From the NCBI GenBank assembly GCA_038255255.1, contig JBBSLL010000025.1:1-50378 (forward strand): DNA of 50,378 nt, read 5' to 3'. A model generated the notes under the pieces. It did not search any database, had not been told where the DNA came from, and was given only the letters and a program-made list of their open reading frames with translations. Of the stretch, positions 26,656 to 37,082 are shown in pieces. Position numbers and translations under genes: made by a program. Origin of the DNA: JBBQNY01 sp038255255 (lineage in GTDB: Bacteria > Pseudomonadota > Gammaproteobacteria > Xanthomonadales > Ahniellaceae). The number at the start of each line of letters is the position of its first letter. Position 1 is the stretch's first letter.

Positions 26656-27984
26656 ATGTTTCGCTACAACTTATGGCTCGCCGCGATTTCGCTCAAGCGC
26701 AATCCGGTGCTCACTGCGCTCATGATTGCTGCCATTGGGCTCGGCATCGGCATGGCGATGACGTCGTACACGGTGCTGTCGACCATGAGCGGCAACCCGC
26801 TCGCGTACAAGAACGACCTGGTGCGGCGCGTGCAGCTCGACAACTGGGGTGCGGAGCAACCCTACAACGAGCCCAATGAGCCGCCTGAGCTCATGAGTTA
26901 TCGCGACGTAACCAACCTGCTCGAGAAGAGCGACGTCCAGTATCGCGCTGCGTCGTACCCGAACTTCCTGCCGATCGAGCCCGCTCAGCGCGAACTGCAG
27001 CCTTACATGCTCAACGTGTTGTTTGCGACTGGCGACTTCTTTCCGGTCTTCGAGCCGCCGTTCCGATTCGGCAACGGCTGGGGCAAGGCCGAGGACGCCA
27101 ACGCCACGCGAGTCGTCGTGCTCGGGCACGAGACCAACGAGAAAGTATTCGGCGGCGCCAACAGCGTCGGCAAGAAGGTGCGCCTCGGCGGCGAGGACTA
27201 CACCGTCGTAGGCGTACTGCACGAGTGGGATCCGAAGCCCAAGCCCTACCACGTGTCGAACGGCGCTTTCGGCGGCGTCGAGCATGTGTTCGTGCCCTTC
27301 AAGATCGGCATCGAGAAGGAGCTGACCAGCTCTTCCAACAACAGCTGCTGGGAGTCGCCCGCAGACGACGACGATTCCTCCGGTTACGCCGCATGGCTCG
27401 CTTCCGATTGCGTCTGGCTCGACTTCACCGTGCAGGTGAAAAACGCGGACCAGGTCGCCGAGTACCGTCGTTTTCTCGACAACTATGTAACCGAGGAAAA
27501 GAAGGCCGGCCGGTTTCCGCGCAAGCTCAATAACCGCCTGTACTCGATTTCGGAATGGTTCGAGGCCCAGAATGTGGTGTCGCGCGATGCCCGCACGCAG
27601 GTGTGGCTCGCGTTCGCCTTCCTGCTCGTGTGCCTCATCAACACCGTGGGTCTGCTGCTCGCCAAGTTCATGGGCAAGTCCCCCGAAATCGGATTGCGGC
27701 GTGCGGTCGGTGCAAGCAAACCCCAGGTGTTCGCGCAGTTCCTGACCGAATCGGCCGTCGTCGGCGTCGCGGGCGGCATGCTTGGACTCGGTCTGTCGCT
27801 ACTGGGGCTGCTCGCACTGCGCACGCTCTACGCGGGCACTTCCAACGAGCGTCTGGCCAACATGGACTGGAGCCTGGTCGCGGTGACCATGGCCGTGGCG
27901 CTCGTGGCGAGTTTGCTCGCCGGTTTGTATCCGACATGGCGCGCCTGCCAGGTGCAGCCCGCCACGCAGCTGAAAACGCAGTAA
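26656..27984 (+). CDS. ABC permease, FtsX/MacB type (first of two)
   Basis: A 442-residue inner-membrane protein with one N-terminal helix (about 15-40), a large periplasmic MacB-core domain (about 40-305, including FFPVFEPPFRFGNGW), and three C-terminal helices of the FtsX fold, with the conserved EIGLRRAVGASKPQV loop between the first two. GAGG stands before the ATG. A pair of Cys in the periplasmic part (SNNSCWESP and LASDCVWLD) might form a disulphide. It works with the next gene as a heterodimer, inferred from their adjacency. Confidence 0.88.
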   Translation: MFRYNLWLAAISLKRNPVLTALMIAAIGLGIGMAMTSYTVLSTMSGNPLAYKNDLVRRVQLDNWGAEQPYNEPNEPPELMSYRDVTNLLEKSDVQYRAASYPNFLPIEPAQRELQPYMLNVLFATGDFFPVFEPPFRFGNGWGKAEDANATRVVVLGHETNEKVFGGANSVGKKVRLGGEDYTVVGVLHEWDPKPKPYHVSNGAFGGVEHVFVPFKIGIEKELTSSSNNSCWESPADDDDSSGYAAWLASDCVWLDFTVQVKNADQVAEYRRFLDNYVTEEKKAGRFPRKLNNRLYSISEWFEAQNVVSRDARTQVWLAFAFLLVCLINTVGLLLAKFMGKSPEIGLRRAVGASKPQVFAQFLTESAVVGVAGGMLGLGLSLLGLLALRTLYAGTSNERLANMDWSLVAVTMAVALVASLLAGLYPTWRACQVQPATQLKTQ

Positions 27985-28005
27985 CAGACTCCGCCGGAGA
28001 CAGAC

Positions 28006-29235
28006 ATGGAAATCCGCCCCATCGCAAGCGCGCTCATGCGCAACAAGTCGGCCATGGTACTGATCGCATTGCAGGTCGCGATCACCCTCGCCATCGTGTG
28101 CAATAGCGTGTTCATCATTCTGCAGCGCATCGAGAAGGTGAACCGGCCGAGCGGCCTGGATGATTCTTCGATCTTCTCGATCGCGTCCAGCGGCTTTGCC
28201 GCGAACTTCGATCTCGACGGCACGATTCGGAGCGACCTCGACGCGATCCGCGCAATGCCTGGCATCGTGGATGCGACGCCGATCAACTCCGTCCCGTTGT
28301 CGAACGGAGGATGGAGCGAGGGCTTGTCAGACAAGCCGGAAGGCACAACGCTAAAGGACCGCAAGCAGGAACAGACGTCGATCTACATGGTCGACGAGCA
28401 CGCCGTGAAGGCAATGGGCGTCGAGCTCGTGGCAGGCCGCAACTTCAACGCCTCCGACGTCACGGTGCGGACGCAGGACGATCTCGGCAAGGTGGAGTCG
28501 ATCATCATCACCCAGGAGCTCGCCGACAAGCTCTTCCCGGAGGGCGCCGTCGGCAAATCGCTCTATGCCGGCGGCATCGTCGACGACAAGCGGCCCGTGA
28601 CCGTCGTTGGCGTGATTCGCCGGCTGCAGGCCCCGTGGGTGGGCTGGGACAAGGTGGAACATGCGACCCTGGTGCCCGCGATCCTGCAGGGCGAAGGCGG
28701 TTCGCGCTACCTGATCCGCGCGGAGCCTGGCCAGCGAGACAAGCTGATGCCGCTGGTCGAGAAGAAGCTCACGGAAATCAACACCGGACGCATCGTGCGT
28801 GACGTCGAGTCACTGCAACAAACCCGCGCCGACAGCTACCGGCAGGATCGCGCAATGAGCGTCATCCTCGGCACGGTGATTGTCGCGTTGCTCATCGTCA
28901 CCGGCCTCGGAATCGTGGGCATGGCGAGCTTCTGGGTCACCCGCCGCACCAAGCAGATCGGCACGAGGCGCGCACTGGGCGCACGCCGTTTCGATATCCG
29001 CCGCTACTTCATGCTCGAGAACGCGATCGTGATCGGCATCGGGCTCGTACTTGGCGCGCTGCTTACCTACGGCTTCAATCTGTGGCTCATGCAGCACTAC
29101 GAGCTGCCCCGACTTGCCTGGTATTACCTGCCGATCGGTGCGGTGACGATGTTGCTGTTGGGGCAGCTTGCGGTCTCCGGTCCCGCATCGCGCGCATCGC
29201 GCGTGTCGCCTGCGGTCGCCACGCGATCCGTGTGA
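28006..29235 (+). CDS. ABC permease, FtsX/MacB type (second of two)
   Basis: A 409-residue paralogue of the preceding permease: N-terminal helix (VLIALQVAITLAIVCNSVFI), periplasmic core (about 50-280, with VELVAGRNFNASD as in MacB domains), then three helices including QIGTRRALGARRFDIRRYF, the coupling loop to the ATPase. It follows the first permease by 21 bases. A hairpin repeat that could end or attenuate transcription begins eight bases after its stop, so the two-component genes downstream may be expressed at a lower level. Confidence 0.88.
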   Translation: MEIRPIASALMRNKSAMVLIALQVAITLAIVCNSVFIILQRIEKVNRPSGLDDSSIFSIASSGFAANFDLDGTIRSDLDAIRAMPGIVDATPINSVPLSNGGWSEGLSDKPEGTTLKDRKQEQTSIYMVDEHAVKAMGVELVAGRNFNASDVTVRTQDDLGKVESIIITQELADKLFPEGAVGKSLYAGGIVDDKRPVTVVGVIRRLQAPWVGWDKVEHATLVPAILQGEGGSRYLIRAEPGQRDKLMPLVEKKLTEINTGRIVRDVESLQQTRADSYRQDRAMSVILGTVIVALLIVTGLGIVGMASFWVTRRTKQIGTRRALGARRFDIRRYFMLENAIVIGIGLVLGALLTYGFNLWLMQHYELPRLAWYYLPIGAVTMLLLGQLAVSGPASRASRVSPAVATRSV

Positions 29236-29242
29236 CCGATTA

Positions 29243-29292
29243 CCCTCTCCCCGTTTGCGGGGAGAGGGTGGCGCGCAGCGCCGGGTGAGGGG
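29243..29292. repeat. Dispersed CTCCCC hairpin repeat, copy B (long form)
   Basis: CCCTCTCCCCG pairs with CGGGGAGAGGG (29258-29268), followed by GTGGCGCGCAGCGCC and GGGTGAGGGGC. The last ~27 bases match copy C inside the PQQ dehydrogenase gene at all but one position. It separates the permease gene from the response-regulator gene. Confidence 0.7.
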
Positions 29293-29367
29293 CTCTCGCC
29301 GCGTGCCAAGAATCCCCTCGTCCGCTCGAATTGCCCGCTCGCTTCACAGCCCGAGTAGATTCACATC

Positions 29368-30705
29368 ATGCGCACCGTGCTGGTCATCGACGACAACCCG
29401 GCCGTCCACACGGCGCTCGACGTGCTGCTGTCGCTTGCGGACATCCGCACGATCCCGGCGCGGTCGCCGGAGGAGGGGATGCGCGTGCTGGCCCGCATGC
29501 CTGTCGACCTGGTCGTGCAAGACATGAACTTCTCGGAGGAAACGACCAGCGGCGAAGAGGGTGTCGCACTATTCCGCGACCTGCGACAGACACACCCCGA
29601 TCTTCCGATCATCCTGCTCACGGCGTGGACGCACCTCGAGGCAGCCGTGGCCCTGGTGAAGGCAGGAGCCGCCGATTACCTGTCGAAGCCCTGGGACGAC
29701 CGGATCCTGCTGGCCACCATCGAGAATCTGCTGGAGCTCGGCGAGAGTGCGCGCGTGGCGCGTGCGCAGACCCTCGCGCAGCGCCGCGCCAATCGCGAGC
29801 TGCGCGAGTCGTTTGACCTGCGCGGCCTGGTGTTCGCCGCGCCCGCGACCGAACGCGCGGTCAGGCTCGCGTGCCAGGTGGCGCGCGCGGATGTTCCTGT
29901 GCTGATCACGGGACCGAACGGCGCGGGCAAGGAGCGCTTCGCCGAGATCATCCAGGCCAACTCGTCGGTGCGAAACGGGCCGTTCGTGGTGCTCAACTGC
30001 GGCGCGTTGCCGACCGAGCTCATCGAAGCAGAGCTGTTCGGCGCCGAGGCAGGCGCCTACACCGGTGCCACCCGCGCGCGCGAAGGAAAGTTCGCCGCGG
30101 CCGACGGCGGCACGCTGTTCCTCGACGAGATCGCCAACCTCCCGGCGGCGGGCCAGATGAAACTGTTGCGCGTCCTCGAGACCGGGCGTTTCGAACGGCT
30201 CGGCGGCAATCGCGAACGACAGGTGCACGTGCGCGTGATCAGCGCGACGAACGCCGACATTCCCGCGCTGATTCGCGCGGGACAGTTTCGCGAGGACCTG
30301 TATTACCGGTTGAACCTGATCGAGATCCAGGTGCCGCCGCTGAGCGAGCGACGGGACGATGTGTTGCCGCTGGCCGAACATTTTCTGGGGGACGGTCGCA
30401 GCTTGACCGATGCCGCCCGTGCGCGCCTGGTCGCACACACGTGGCCAGGCAACGTGCGCGAACTCAAGAACGTCATCCAGCGCGCGACCCTGTTGCACCA
30501 GGGCACATCGATCGACGTGGACGCACTCGGTCTCGGCGAGCCGGTGCGCGCTGTGGGCCCCGTCACGGAAGACGAACCGGATGCAGAGGCCATCGAGTCG
30601 GCGCTGCGCCGGCATGGGGGCATCATCGCGCAGGCCGCAGCCGAACTCGGCCTCAGTCGACAGGCGCTGTACCGTCGCATGCACAAGCTCGGCATCGCGC
30701 GGTGA
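29368..30705 (+). CDS. Sigma-54-dependent response regulator (NtrC family)
   Basis: A 445-residue transcription activator. Receiver domain (1-120) with acidic pair Asp8/Asp9, phospho-acceptor Asp52 (VVQDMNFS) and Lys107 (YLSKPWD). The AAA+ domain (about 150-375) has Walker A GPNGAGKE at 182-189, the sigma-54 contact loop GAYTGA at 229-234 (Tyr in place of the usual Phe) and Walker B TLFLDE. The C-terminal Fis-type helix-turn-helix ends LGLSRQALYRRMHKLGI. It is paired with the kinase gene 30 bases downstream. Target is inferred to be the sigma-54 promoter of its own operon at 24562. Confidence 0.93.
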   Translation: MRTVLVIDDNPAVHTALDVLLSLADIRTIPARSPEEGMRVLARMPVDLVVQDMNFSEETTSGEEGVALFRDLRQTHPDLPIILLTAWTHLEAAVALVKAGAADYLSKPWDDRILLATIENLLELGESARVARAQTLAQRRANRELRESFDLRGLVFAAPATERAVRLACQVARADVPVLITGPNGAGKERFAEIIQANSSVRNGPFVVLNCGALPTELIEAELFGAEAGAYTGATRAREGKFAAADGGTLFLDEIANLPAAGQMKLLRVLETGRFERLGGNRERQVHVRVISATNADIPALIRAGQFREDLYYRLNLIEIQVPPLSERRDDVLPLAEHFLGDGRSLTDAARARLVAHTWPGNVRELKNVIQRATLLHQGTSIDVDALGLGEPVRAVGPVTEDEPDAEAIESALRRHGGIIAQAAAELGLSRQALYRRMHKLGIAR

Positions 30706-30735
30706 AGGGCATGCGCGGCTCAACTGGTGCTTGAG

Positions 30736-32055
30736 ATGAAGCGCCCGGCATGGAAGCGGTGGTCGCTTGCGGGAAAGTTCGCAGGGGCGGCGAGCGTGTT
30801 CGTGGCGGCTGCGGTATTGCTCGCAGTGTGGCTTGCGCAACTGCTCGAGTCCCGCGTGCTGGGCGCGGCGCTGGCACTGGCCCTCACGTTGCCGCTGCTC
30901 TGGGCTGCAACGCGACACGCGGTCGGAACCCAGGTGTCGGTGTTTCGTGCGCTGTCGGCGAGTGTCGCCAGCTTCCGCGACGGCGACTTCAGCTTTTCCC
31001 TGGCTCGCAAGCGCTTCGACGAGCTGGACGAACTGATCCAGGCACACAACGATCTCGGCGACGTGCTACGCGGCGAGCGGCAGGCCCTGTTCCAGCGCGA
31101 GCTGCTCCTCGACACCGTGGTGCAGAACACGCCCGTGGCGCTACTGCTCGCCGAACCGCGCGGGGCGATCGTCTACGCCAATGTCGCGGCACGCCAGTTG
31201 TTCAACGAGGGTCGCAAACTCGAAGGGCATGCCCTGTCGGAAGTGCTGGCCCGAGGCCCCGCCAGCCTGCGCGAAGCGCTTGGCGAGCATCGCGACCGGC
31301 TGTTCTCTTTCGAGCAGCGCGGACAGGAAGAGACGTATCACGTGGCACGCCGCGACTTCCGGCTGAACGCCCGGCCGCACACGTTGTTCCTGTTCAAGCG
31401 CCTGACCGCGGAGCTCAGCCGCCAGGAAGTGGCGACGTGGAAGAAGGTCATCCGCGTGATCAGCCACGAGCTCAACAACTCGCTCGCGCCCGTGACGTCG
31501 CTGGCGCACTCCGGGGCGGAGCTGGTACGGCGCGGAGAATACGACCGGTTGGGCGAGATATTCGCCACCATCGAGGAGCGCGGCCGCCACCTGCATGGCT
31601 TCATCCGTGGCTACGCGAGCGTGGCGAAGTTGCCGCTCCCCACGCTCGAAGCGGTTTCGTGGTCGGCGCTCCTGCAAGGGGTGCGCGCGCAATACGATTT
31701 CGTCGCGTCCGAGAACCTGCCCGACGAGCCGGCCCACATCGACGCCGCGCAGGTCGCCCAGGCCCTGATCAATCTCGTCAAGAACGCCCACGAGTCGGGA
31801 TCCAGAGCCGAGGAGATCCGCATCAGCGTTGCACGCGCGGGCCGGACCTGGACCGTGCACGTCAGCGATCGGGGCCAGGGCATGTCGGACGCGGTGCTGG
31901 CCAATGCGCTGGTGCCCTTCTACTCCACCAAGCGCAGCGGTACCGGGCTCGGCCTCGCGCTGGTACGCGAAATCGCCGAGGCGCACGGCGGCCGCGTGAT
32001 GCTCGCCAACCGGCAGGGCGGCGGACTCGCCGTGACACTCACGCTGCCCGCCTAG
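30736..32055 (+). CDS. Membrane sensor histidine kinase (NtrY-like), partner of the sigma-54 regulator
   Basis: A 439-residue kinase with two N-terminal helices (about 12-37 and 42-58) and almost no periplasmic loop, a HAMP-like linker, one PAS-like domain (about 120-215) and a HisKA/HATPase core: phospho-His244 in VISHELNNSLAP, N-box LVKNAHESG, G1 DRGQGM and G2 TKRSGTGLGLALVREI. The short loop suggests it senses something in the membrane or cytoplasm. ATG 30736 is chosen; GTG 30727 is possible. It ends the efflux-regulator gene set. Confidence 0.9.
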   Translation: MKRPAWKRWSLAGKFAGAASVFVAAAVLLAVWLAQLLESRVLGAALALALTLPLLWAATRHAVGTQVSVFRALSASVASFRDGDFSFSLARKRFDELDELIQAHNDLGDVLRGERQALFQRELLLDTVVQNTPVALLLAEPRGAIVYANVAARQLFNEGRKLEGHALSEVLARGPASLREALGEHRDRLFSFEQRGQEETYHVARRDFRLNARPHTLFLFKRLTAELSRQEVATWKKVIRVISHELNNSLAPVTSLAHSGAELVRRGEYDRLGEIFATIEERGRHLHGFIRGYASVAKLPLPTLEAVSWSALLQGVRAQYDFVASENLPDEPAHIDAAQVAQALINLVKNAHESGSRAEEIRISVARAGRTWTVHVSDRGQGMSDAVLANALVPFYSTKRSGTGLGLALVREIAEAHGGRVMLANRQGGGLAVTLTLPA

Positions 32056-32085
32056 ACTTTGCGACCCACACTCAGGTCCGCGATT

Positions 32086-32152
32086 GTAGAGCGGAGCTGT
32101 GCTCCGCTGCCGCGAGACAGCGCAATCCCAGCCGAGCGCAGCTCGGCTCTAC
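32086..32152. repeat. GTAG-type REP pair (BIME) 1
   Basis: Two REP hairpins face each other. The first is GTAG + AGCGGAGC-TGT-GCTCCGCT at 32086-32108, the second AGCCGAGC-GCA-GCTCGGCT + CTAC at 32130-32152. GTAG-headed REPs are known in Stenotrophomonas and relatives, where they are linked to RAYT transposases. It lies between the convergent kinase and glmU genes and may act as a terminator. A second pair in the opposite order is at 35354. Confidence 0.75.
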
Positions 32153-32169
32153 GACTGCACGCGCCCTGC

Positions 32170-33537
<1,368 letters not shown>

Positions 33538-33597
33538 GCGGCAAGCGTATCCGGAGATCGCGGGCGGTTGGTAGGAGCGAGGTCAATCGCCACTCCA

Positions 33598-35268
33598 TCA
33601 CCCGCGATGCACGCCGAGCACGGCACGGCCCGACGGGTCGTTGTGGGCGGAGAAGGATTGCGACCACCGGAAAGCGGTTGGCGTCGAGCACGCGATCGAA
33701 GGTCCGCCCGGCACCAGGCGCGCGCAGGCATCGCCCGGAAAATGCCGGCTGAACAGGTCCCTGTAGAAGTACGCTTCCTTCGACTGCGGCGGGTTCACCG
33801 GAAAGCGCTTGGCCGCTGCCGCCATCTGGGCGTCGCTGACCGCGGATTCGGCCTGGGCCTTGAGCGAATCGATCCAGCCGTAACCGACGCCATCCGAGAA
33901 CTGCTCCTTCTGGCGCCACAGGATCGATTCCGGAAGCAGGTCGCGCCCCGCTTCGCGCAATACGTTCTTCTCGATGCGGCCACCGTGCGGACGCTTGCAC
34001 GATGGCGCGAGCGACATCGCCACGCCGAGGAATTCGCGATCGAGGAACGGCACGCGCGCCTCGACGCCCCAGGCCGCCATCGCCTTGTTGGCGCGCGCGC
34101 AGTCGTAGAGATGCAGCGCATCGAGCTTGCGCACGCACTCGTCGTGGAACTCGCGATCGTCGGGCGCCATGTGGAAGTACAAGTAGCCGCCGAAGATCTC
34201 ATCCGCGCCTTCGCCCGACAGCACCATCTTGATGCCCATCGCGCGGATGCGCCGCGCGAGGAGGTACATCGGCGTCGACGCGCGGATGGTCGTGGTGTCG
34301 TAGGTCTCGACGTGCCATATCACGTCGCCCAACGCGTCGAGTCCTTCCTGCACGGTGAAGTGGAATTCGTGGTGCGCGGATCCGAGGTGCGCCGCGACCG
34401 TGCGCGCCGCCGCAAGGTCGGGCGATCCCTCGAGGCCGATGGAAAACGTGTGCAGCCGCGGCCACCAGGCCGGCTGGGTGTCGTCGCTCTCCACCCGCTT
34501 CGACGCATATCGCGAAGTGATCGCCGCGATCAGTGAGGAATCGAGGCCCCCGGAGAGCAGCACGCCGAACGGCACGTCGGTCATGAGCTGGCGATGCACG
34601 GCGGCGTCGAGTGCGTGGCGCAAGGCCTGCACGTCGCTCGGGCCTGCAACCACAGCGTCGTACTCGCGCCAGTCGGGGCGATAGTAGGGACGCGGCGCGG
34701 CGTCCGCGCGTGTCTGGAAGTGCCCCGGTGGGAATGCCTCGACGTTGGCGCAGATGTCCTTCAGCGCCTTGAGTTCGGAAGCGACCCACAAGCGGCCCTC
34801 GGCGTCGTGCCCGATGTAGAGCGGAATGACGCCGATCGGGTCGCGGGCGATCAGCCAGTCGCCGGTCGCGCGATCCCACAACGCGAACGAAAAGATGCCG
34901 TTGAGCCGCTCGAGCATCGGCGCGAAGTCGCCGCTGTCGCTCGCCGCGCGGTACAGCGGCAGGATCGGCTCGCAATCCGAATCGGTCGCGAATGCGTAGT
35001 CGGGAAAACGGGTGCGCAGGTCGCGGTGGTTGTAGATCTCTCCGTTGACTGCAAGCACCTGCGAGCCGTCGCCACTGAGCAGCGGCTGCGCGCCGTGCGT
35101 GATATCGACGATGGCCAGGCGCTCATGCGCGAGTATCGCGCGATCGTCGGCGTGCACGCCGCTCCAGTCCGGGCCGCGATGGCGCAGCATGCGCGCCTGC
35201 GCCAGCACGCGATCGCGCAAGGCCAGTGCACCGCCCTCGGGCGCAAACACCGCAATGAATCCGCACAT
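33598..35268 (-). CDS. asnB: Asparagine synthetase B (glutamine-hydrolysing)
   Basis: A 556-residue cytoplasmic enzyme that makes asparagine from aspartate, ATP and glutamine. Cys2 of MCGFIAVF is the glutaminase nucleophile; LAIVDITHGAQPL and NGEIYNH are the glutaminase signatures. The synthetase domain has the PP-loop LLSGGLDSSLIA (about residues 230-241). Length equals that of E. coli AsnB (554). It is on the same strand as glmU with a 60-base gap. A REP pair lies upstream of it. Confidence 0.95.
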   Translation of the reverse strand: MCGFIAVFAPEGGALALRDRVLAQARMLRHRGPDWSGVHADDRAILAHERLAIVDITHGAQPLLSGDGSQVLAVNGEIYNHRDLRTRFPDYAFATDSDCEPILPLYRAASDSGDFAPMLERLNGIFSFALWDRATGDWLIARDPIGVIPLYIGHDAEGRLWVASELKALKDICANVEAFPPGHFQTRADAAPRPYYRPDWREYDAVVAGPSDVQALRHALDAAVHRQLMTDVPFGVLLSGGLDSSLIAAITSRYASKRVESDDTQPAWWPRLHTFSIGLEGSPDLAAARTVAAHLGSAHHEFHFTVQEGLDALGDVIWHVETYDTTTIRASTPMYLLARRIRAMGIKMVLSGEGADEIFGGYLYFHMAPDDREFHDECVRKLDALHLYDCARANKAMAAWGVEARVPFLDREFLGVAMSLAPSCKRPHGGRIEKNVLREAGRDLLPESILWRQKEQFSDGVGYGWIDSLKAQAESAVSDAQMAAAAKRFPVNPPQSKEAYFYRDLFSRHFPGDACARLVPGGPSIACSTPTAFRWSQSFSAHNDPSGRAVLGVHRG

Positions 35269-35353
35269 GGTTCGGAGGTTGTGGGGCAGGGACGGGAAGC
35301 CTCGCCCGGTTGCTGCACCGCGTCAAGCGCCCAGCGCTTCGGGCATCGTTTTT

Positions 35354-35425
35354 GTAGAGCCGAGCTATGCTCGGCTATTCGGTGCGGATACGCGGCAAGG
35401 GCAGCGGAGCACAGCTCCGCTCTAC
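35354..35425. repeat. GTAG-type REP pair (BIME) 2, opposite order to pair 1
   Basis: GTAG + AGCCGAGC-TAT-GCTCGGCT at 35354-35376 faces AGCGGAGC-ACA-GCTCCGCT + CTAC at 35403-35425. The two REP variants are the same as in pair 1 but in swapped order, so the elements are reverse complements of one another and bracket glmU-asnB. It lies between the divergent asnB and PPK2 genes. Confidence 0.75.
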
Positions 35426-35429
35426 AAAG

Positions 35430-35472
35430 GCCGGGTACACGTGACGTGCAAGTGCCGGGCACACGTGACGCG
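35430..35472. repeat. Two-copy tandem motif GCCGGGyACACGTGACGyG upstream of ppk2
   Basis: The 19-base units at 35430-35448 and 35454-35472 differ at two or three positions and repeat with a 24-base period; each has the palindrome CACGTG. They end just before the ribosome site of the PPK2 gene, so they lie in its promoter or leader. Regulatory use is a guess. Confidence 0.45.
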
Positions 35473-35487
35473 CCAGAGGAGGAGAAG

Positions 35488-36423
35488 ATGGCAAAGCAGA
35501 AACTCAATGCAGGGCTTGCGGAGGCCTACACCGTGCGTCGCGGCGCGCGCTTCCGGCTCGCCAGGTTTTCCTGCGACGACGCAGGCCCGTTCGGCGCCCG
35601 CGGCAAGCTGCATGCGGAAGCCTTGCTCGAATCCGCCATCGAGCGCCTCGCGCAACTGCAGGAAGAGCTTGCGGCGCAGGATCGCTGGTCGGTGCTGCTC
35701 GTGTTCCAGGGCATGGACGGCTCGGGCAAGGACAGCCTGATGAGCCGCGTGTTTGCAGGACTCAACCCTGCGGGATTCCAGGTCACGTCGTTCAAGGCGC
35801 CGACCCTGCCCGAACTCGATCACGACTATCTCTGGAGGCACCAGCTCGCGTTGCCGCAACGCGGCCGCATCGGCGTGTTCAATCGCTCGCACTACGAGGA
35901 GACGCTCGTGGTGCGCGTGCATCCGGAATACCTCAAGGGGCAACGCCTGCCGCCTGCACTGCTGGGGCCGAACGTCTGGAAGGAGCGCTTCGAGGACATC
36001 AACGCCTGGGAGCGGCATCTCGCGCGCAACGGCACGCTGATCCGCAAGTTCTACCTGCACCTCTCGCGCGAGAACCAGGCGAAGCAGTTCCTGGAACGCA
36101 TCGACGATGCATCGAAGCACTGGAAGTACAACGCCGGCGACGTGGCCGAGCGCAGGCACTGGGACGCGTACATGCGCGCGTACGAGGAGACCATCCGCGC
36201 GACGGCCACGGAGCACGCGCCCTGGGTCGTTGTGCCCTCGGACCGCCGCTGGTTCGCGCGACTGGTGGTGGCTGCCGCGCTCATCCAGGCGCTCGAATCC
36301 ATCGGGCTGGCGTACCCCGAGCCCGACGAAAAGACTTTGATCGCGATGAAGTCCCAGCGTGTTGAACTCGCGGCGGAAGTCGCAGCGAGCGCAAAGTCGC
36401 GCTCACGCTCCGTCAAAAAATAA
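35488..36423 (+). CDS. Polyphosphate kinase 2 family protein
   Basis: A 311-residue cytoplasmic P-loop kinase that transfers phosphate between polyphosphate and nucleotides. Walker A is GMDGSGKDS at 75-83, and the second motif GRIGVFNRSHYEE (about 127-139) and the lid region LIRKFYLHLSRENQAKQFLER are characteristic. The usual GxDAAGK is GMDGSGK here, as in the class acting with short or long polyP. A strong ribosome site (AGAGGAGG) lies 5-6 bases before ATG 35488, which fixes the start. The substrate (ADP, GDP or AMP) cannot be told from these motifs alone. It ends in a Lys/Arg-rich tail. Confidence 0.9.
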   Translation: MAKQKLNAGLAEAYTVRRGARFRLARFSCDDAGPFGARGKLHAEALLESAIERLAQLQEELAAQDRWSVLLVFQGMDGSGKDSLMSRVFAGLNPAGFQVTSFKAPTLPELDHDYLWRHQLALPQRGRIGVFNRSHYEETLVVRVHPEYLKGQRLPPALLGPNVWKERFEDINAWERHLARNGTLIRKFYLHLSRENQAKQFLERIDDASKHWKYNAGDVAERRHWDAYMRAYEETIRATATEHAPWVVVPSDRRWFARLVVAAALIQALESIGLAYPEPDEKTLIAMKSQRVELAAEVAASAKSRSRSVKK

Positions 36424-36445
36424 GCTTTCCCCGCTGCTCCTTGCG

Positions 36446-37066
36446 TCAGAGCCTCGGGCTGCGGCGCCAGACGAGGCAGCGATTGTTGGCGGGCATCGCG
36501 ACGTCTTCGACGAGGTGCAGGCCGATCGCGCGCGCCAGTGCGTTCACGGCTTCGAAATCGCGGATGCCCGAGTCGGGATCGCGCGACTTGAGCCAACCGT
36601 CGAATTCGCGGTTGCTGTCGCTGGTGTACGCACCGTTGTAGTTGAACGGTCCATACACGACGAGCGTGGCGTCGTCCGTCAATGCAGCATCCAGCCCAGC
36701 GAAGAAGGTCTCGACCTCGGGCCATCCCATGATGTGCAGCGTGTTGGCACTGAACGCGGCATCGAACGGGCAAACGGGTGCCGGCAACTGCCAGGGCAAC
36801 TTTGCCACGTCGAGTTCAAAGGGCGCCGGCGTGTTCGCCAATCGCCCCTCCTCCAGCCACATCCGGATCCCTGGCAGGTACTCCGCGCGATCGGAACATT
36901 GCCACGTCAGCCACGGCATCGCCGCGGCAAAGTGCACCGCATGCTGTCCGGTGCCGCTGCCGATCTCCAACACCGTGTGGCGATCGCGCAGGTGCTGTTG
37001 CAACACGGCGAGTATGGCGTCTCGGTTGCGCTCGCACGCTGCCGCAAATGGCTTCCGCGCGCTCAT
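36446..37066 (-). CDS. DUF938 SAM-methyltransferase-like protein
   Basis: A 206-residue protein with a Rossmann SAM site, VLEIGSGTGQHAVHFA at about 32-47, and the DUF938 segments FSANTLHIMGWPEVETFF and VYGPFNYNGAYTSDSNREFD. The family is widespread, and its substrate is unknown. The gene is convergent with PPK2 (22-base gap) and sits 16 bases downstream of the NYN gene on the same strand, so the two may be co-transcribed. Confidence 0.88.
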   Translation of the reverse strand: MSARKPFAAACERNRDAILAVLQQHLRDRHTVLEIGSGTGQHAVHFAAAMPWLTWQCSDRAEYLPGIRMWLEEGRLANTPAPFELDVAKLPWQLPAPVCPFDAAFSANTLHIMGWPEVETFFAGLDAALTDDATLVVYGPFNYNGAYTSDSNREFDGWLKSRDPDSGIRDFEAVNALARAIGLHLVEDVAMPANNRCLVWRRSPRL

Positions 37067-37082
37067 GCAGGGCGCGTGCTGT

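Noticed and set aside
29569..31047. 492-codon minus-strand frame over the response regulator and kinase
   Set aside because: It spans two real plus-strand genes and their junction and shows no protein motif.
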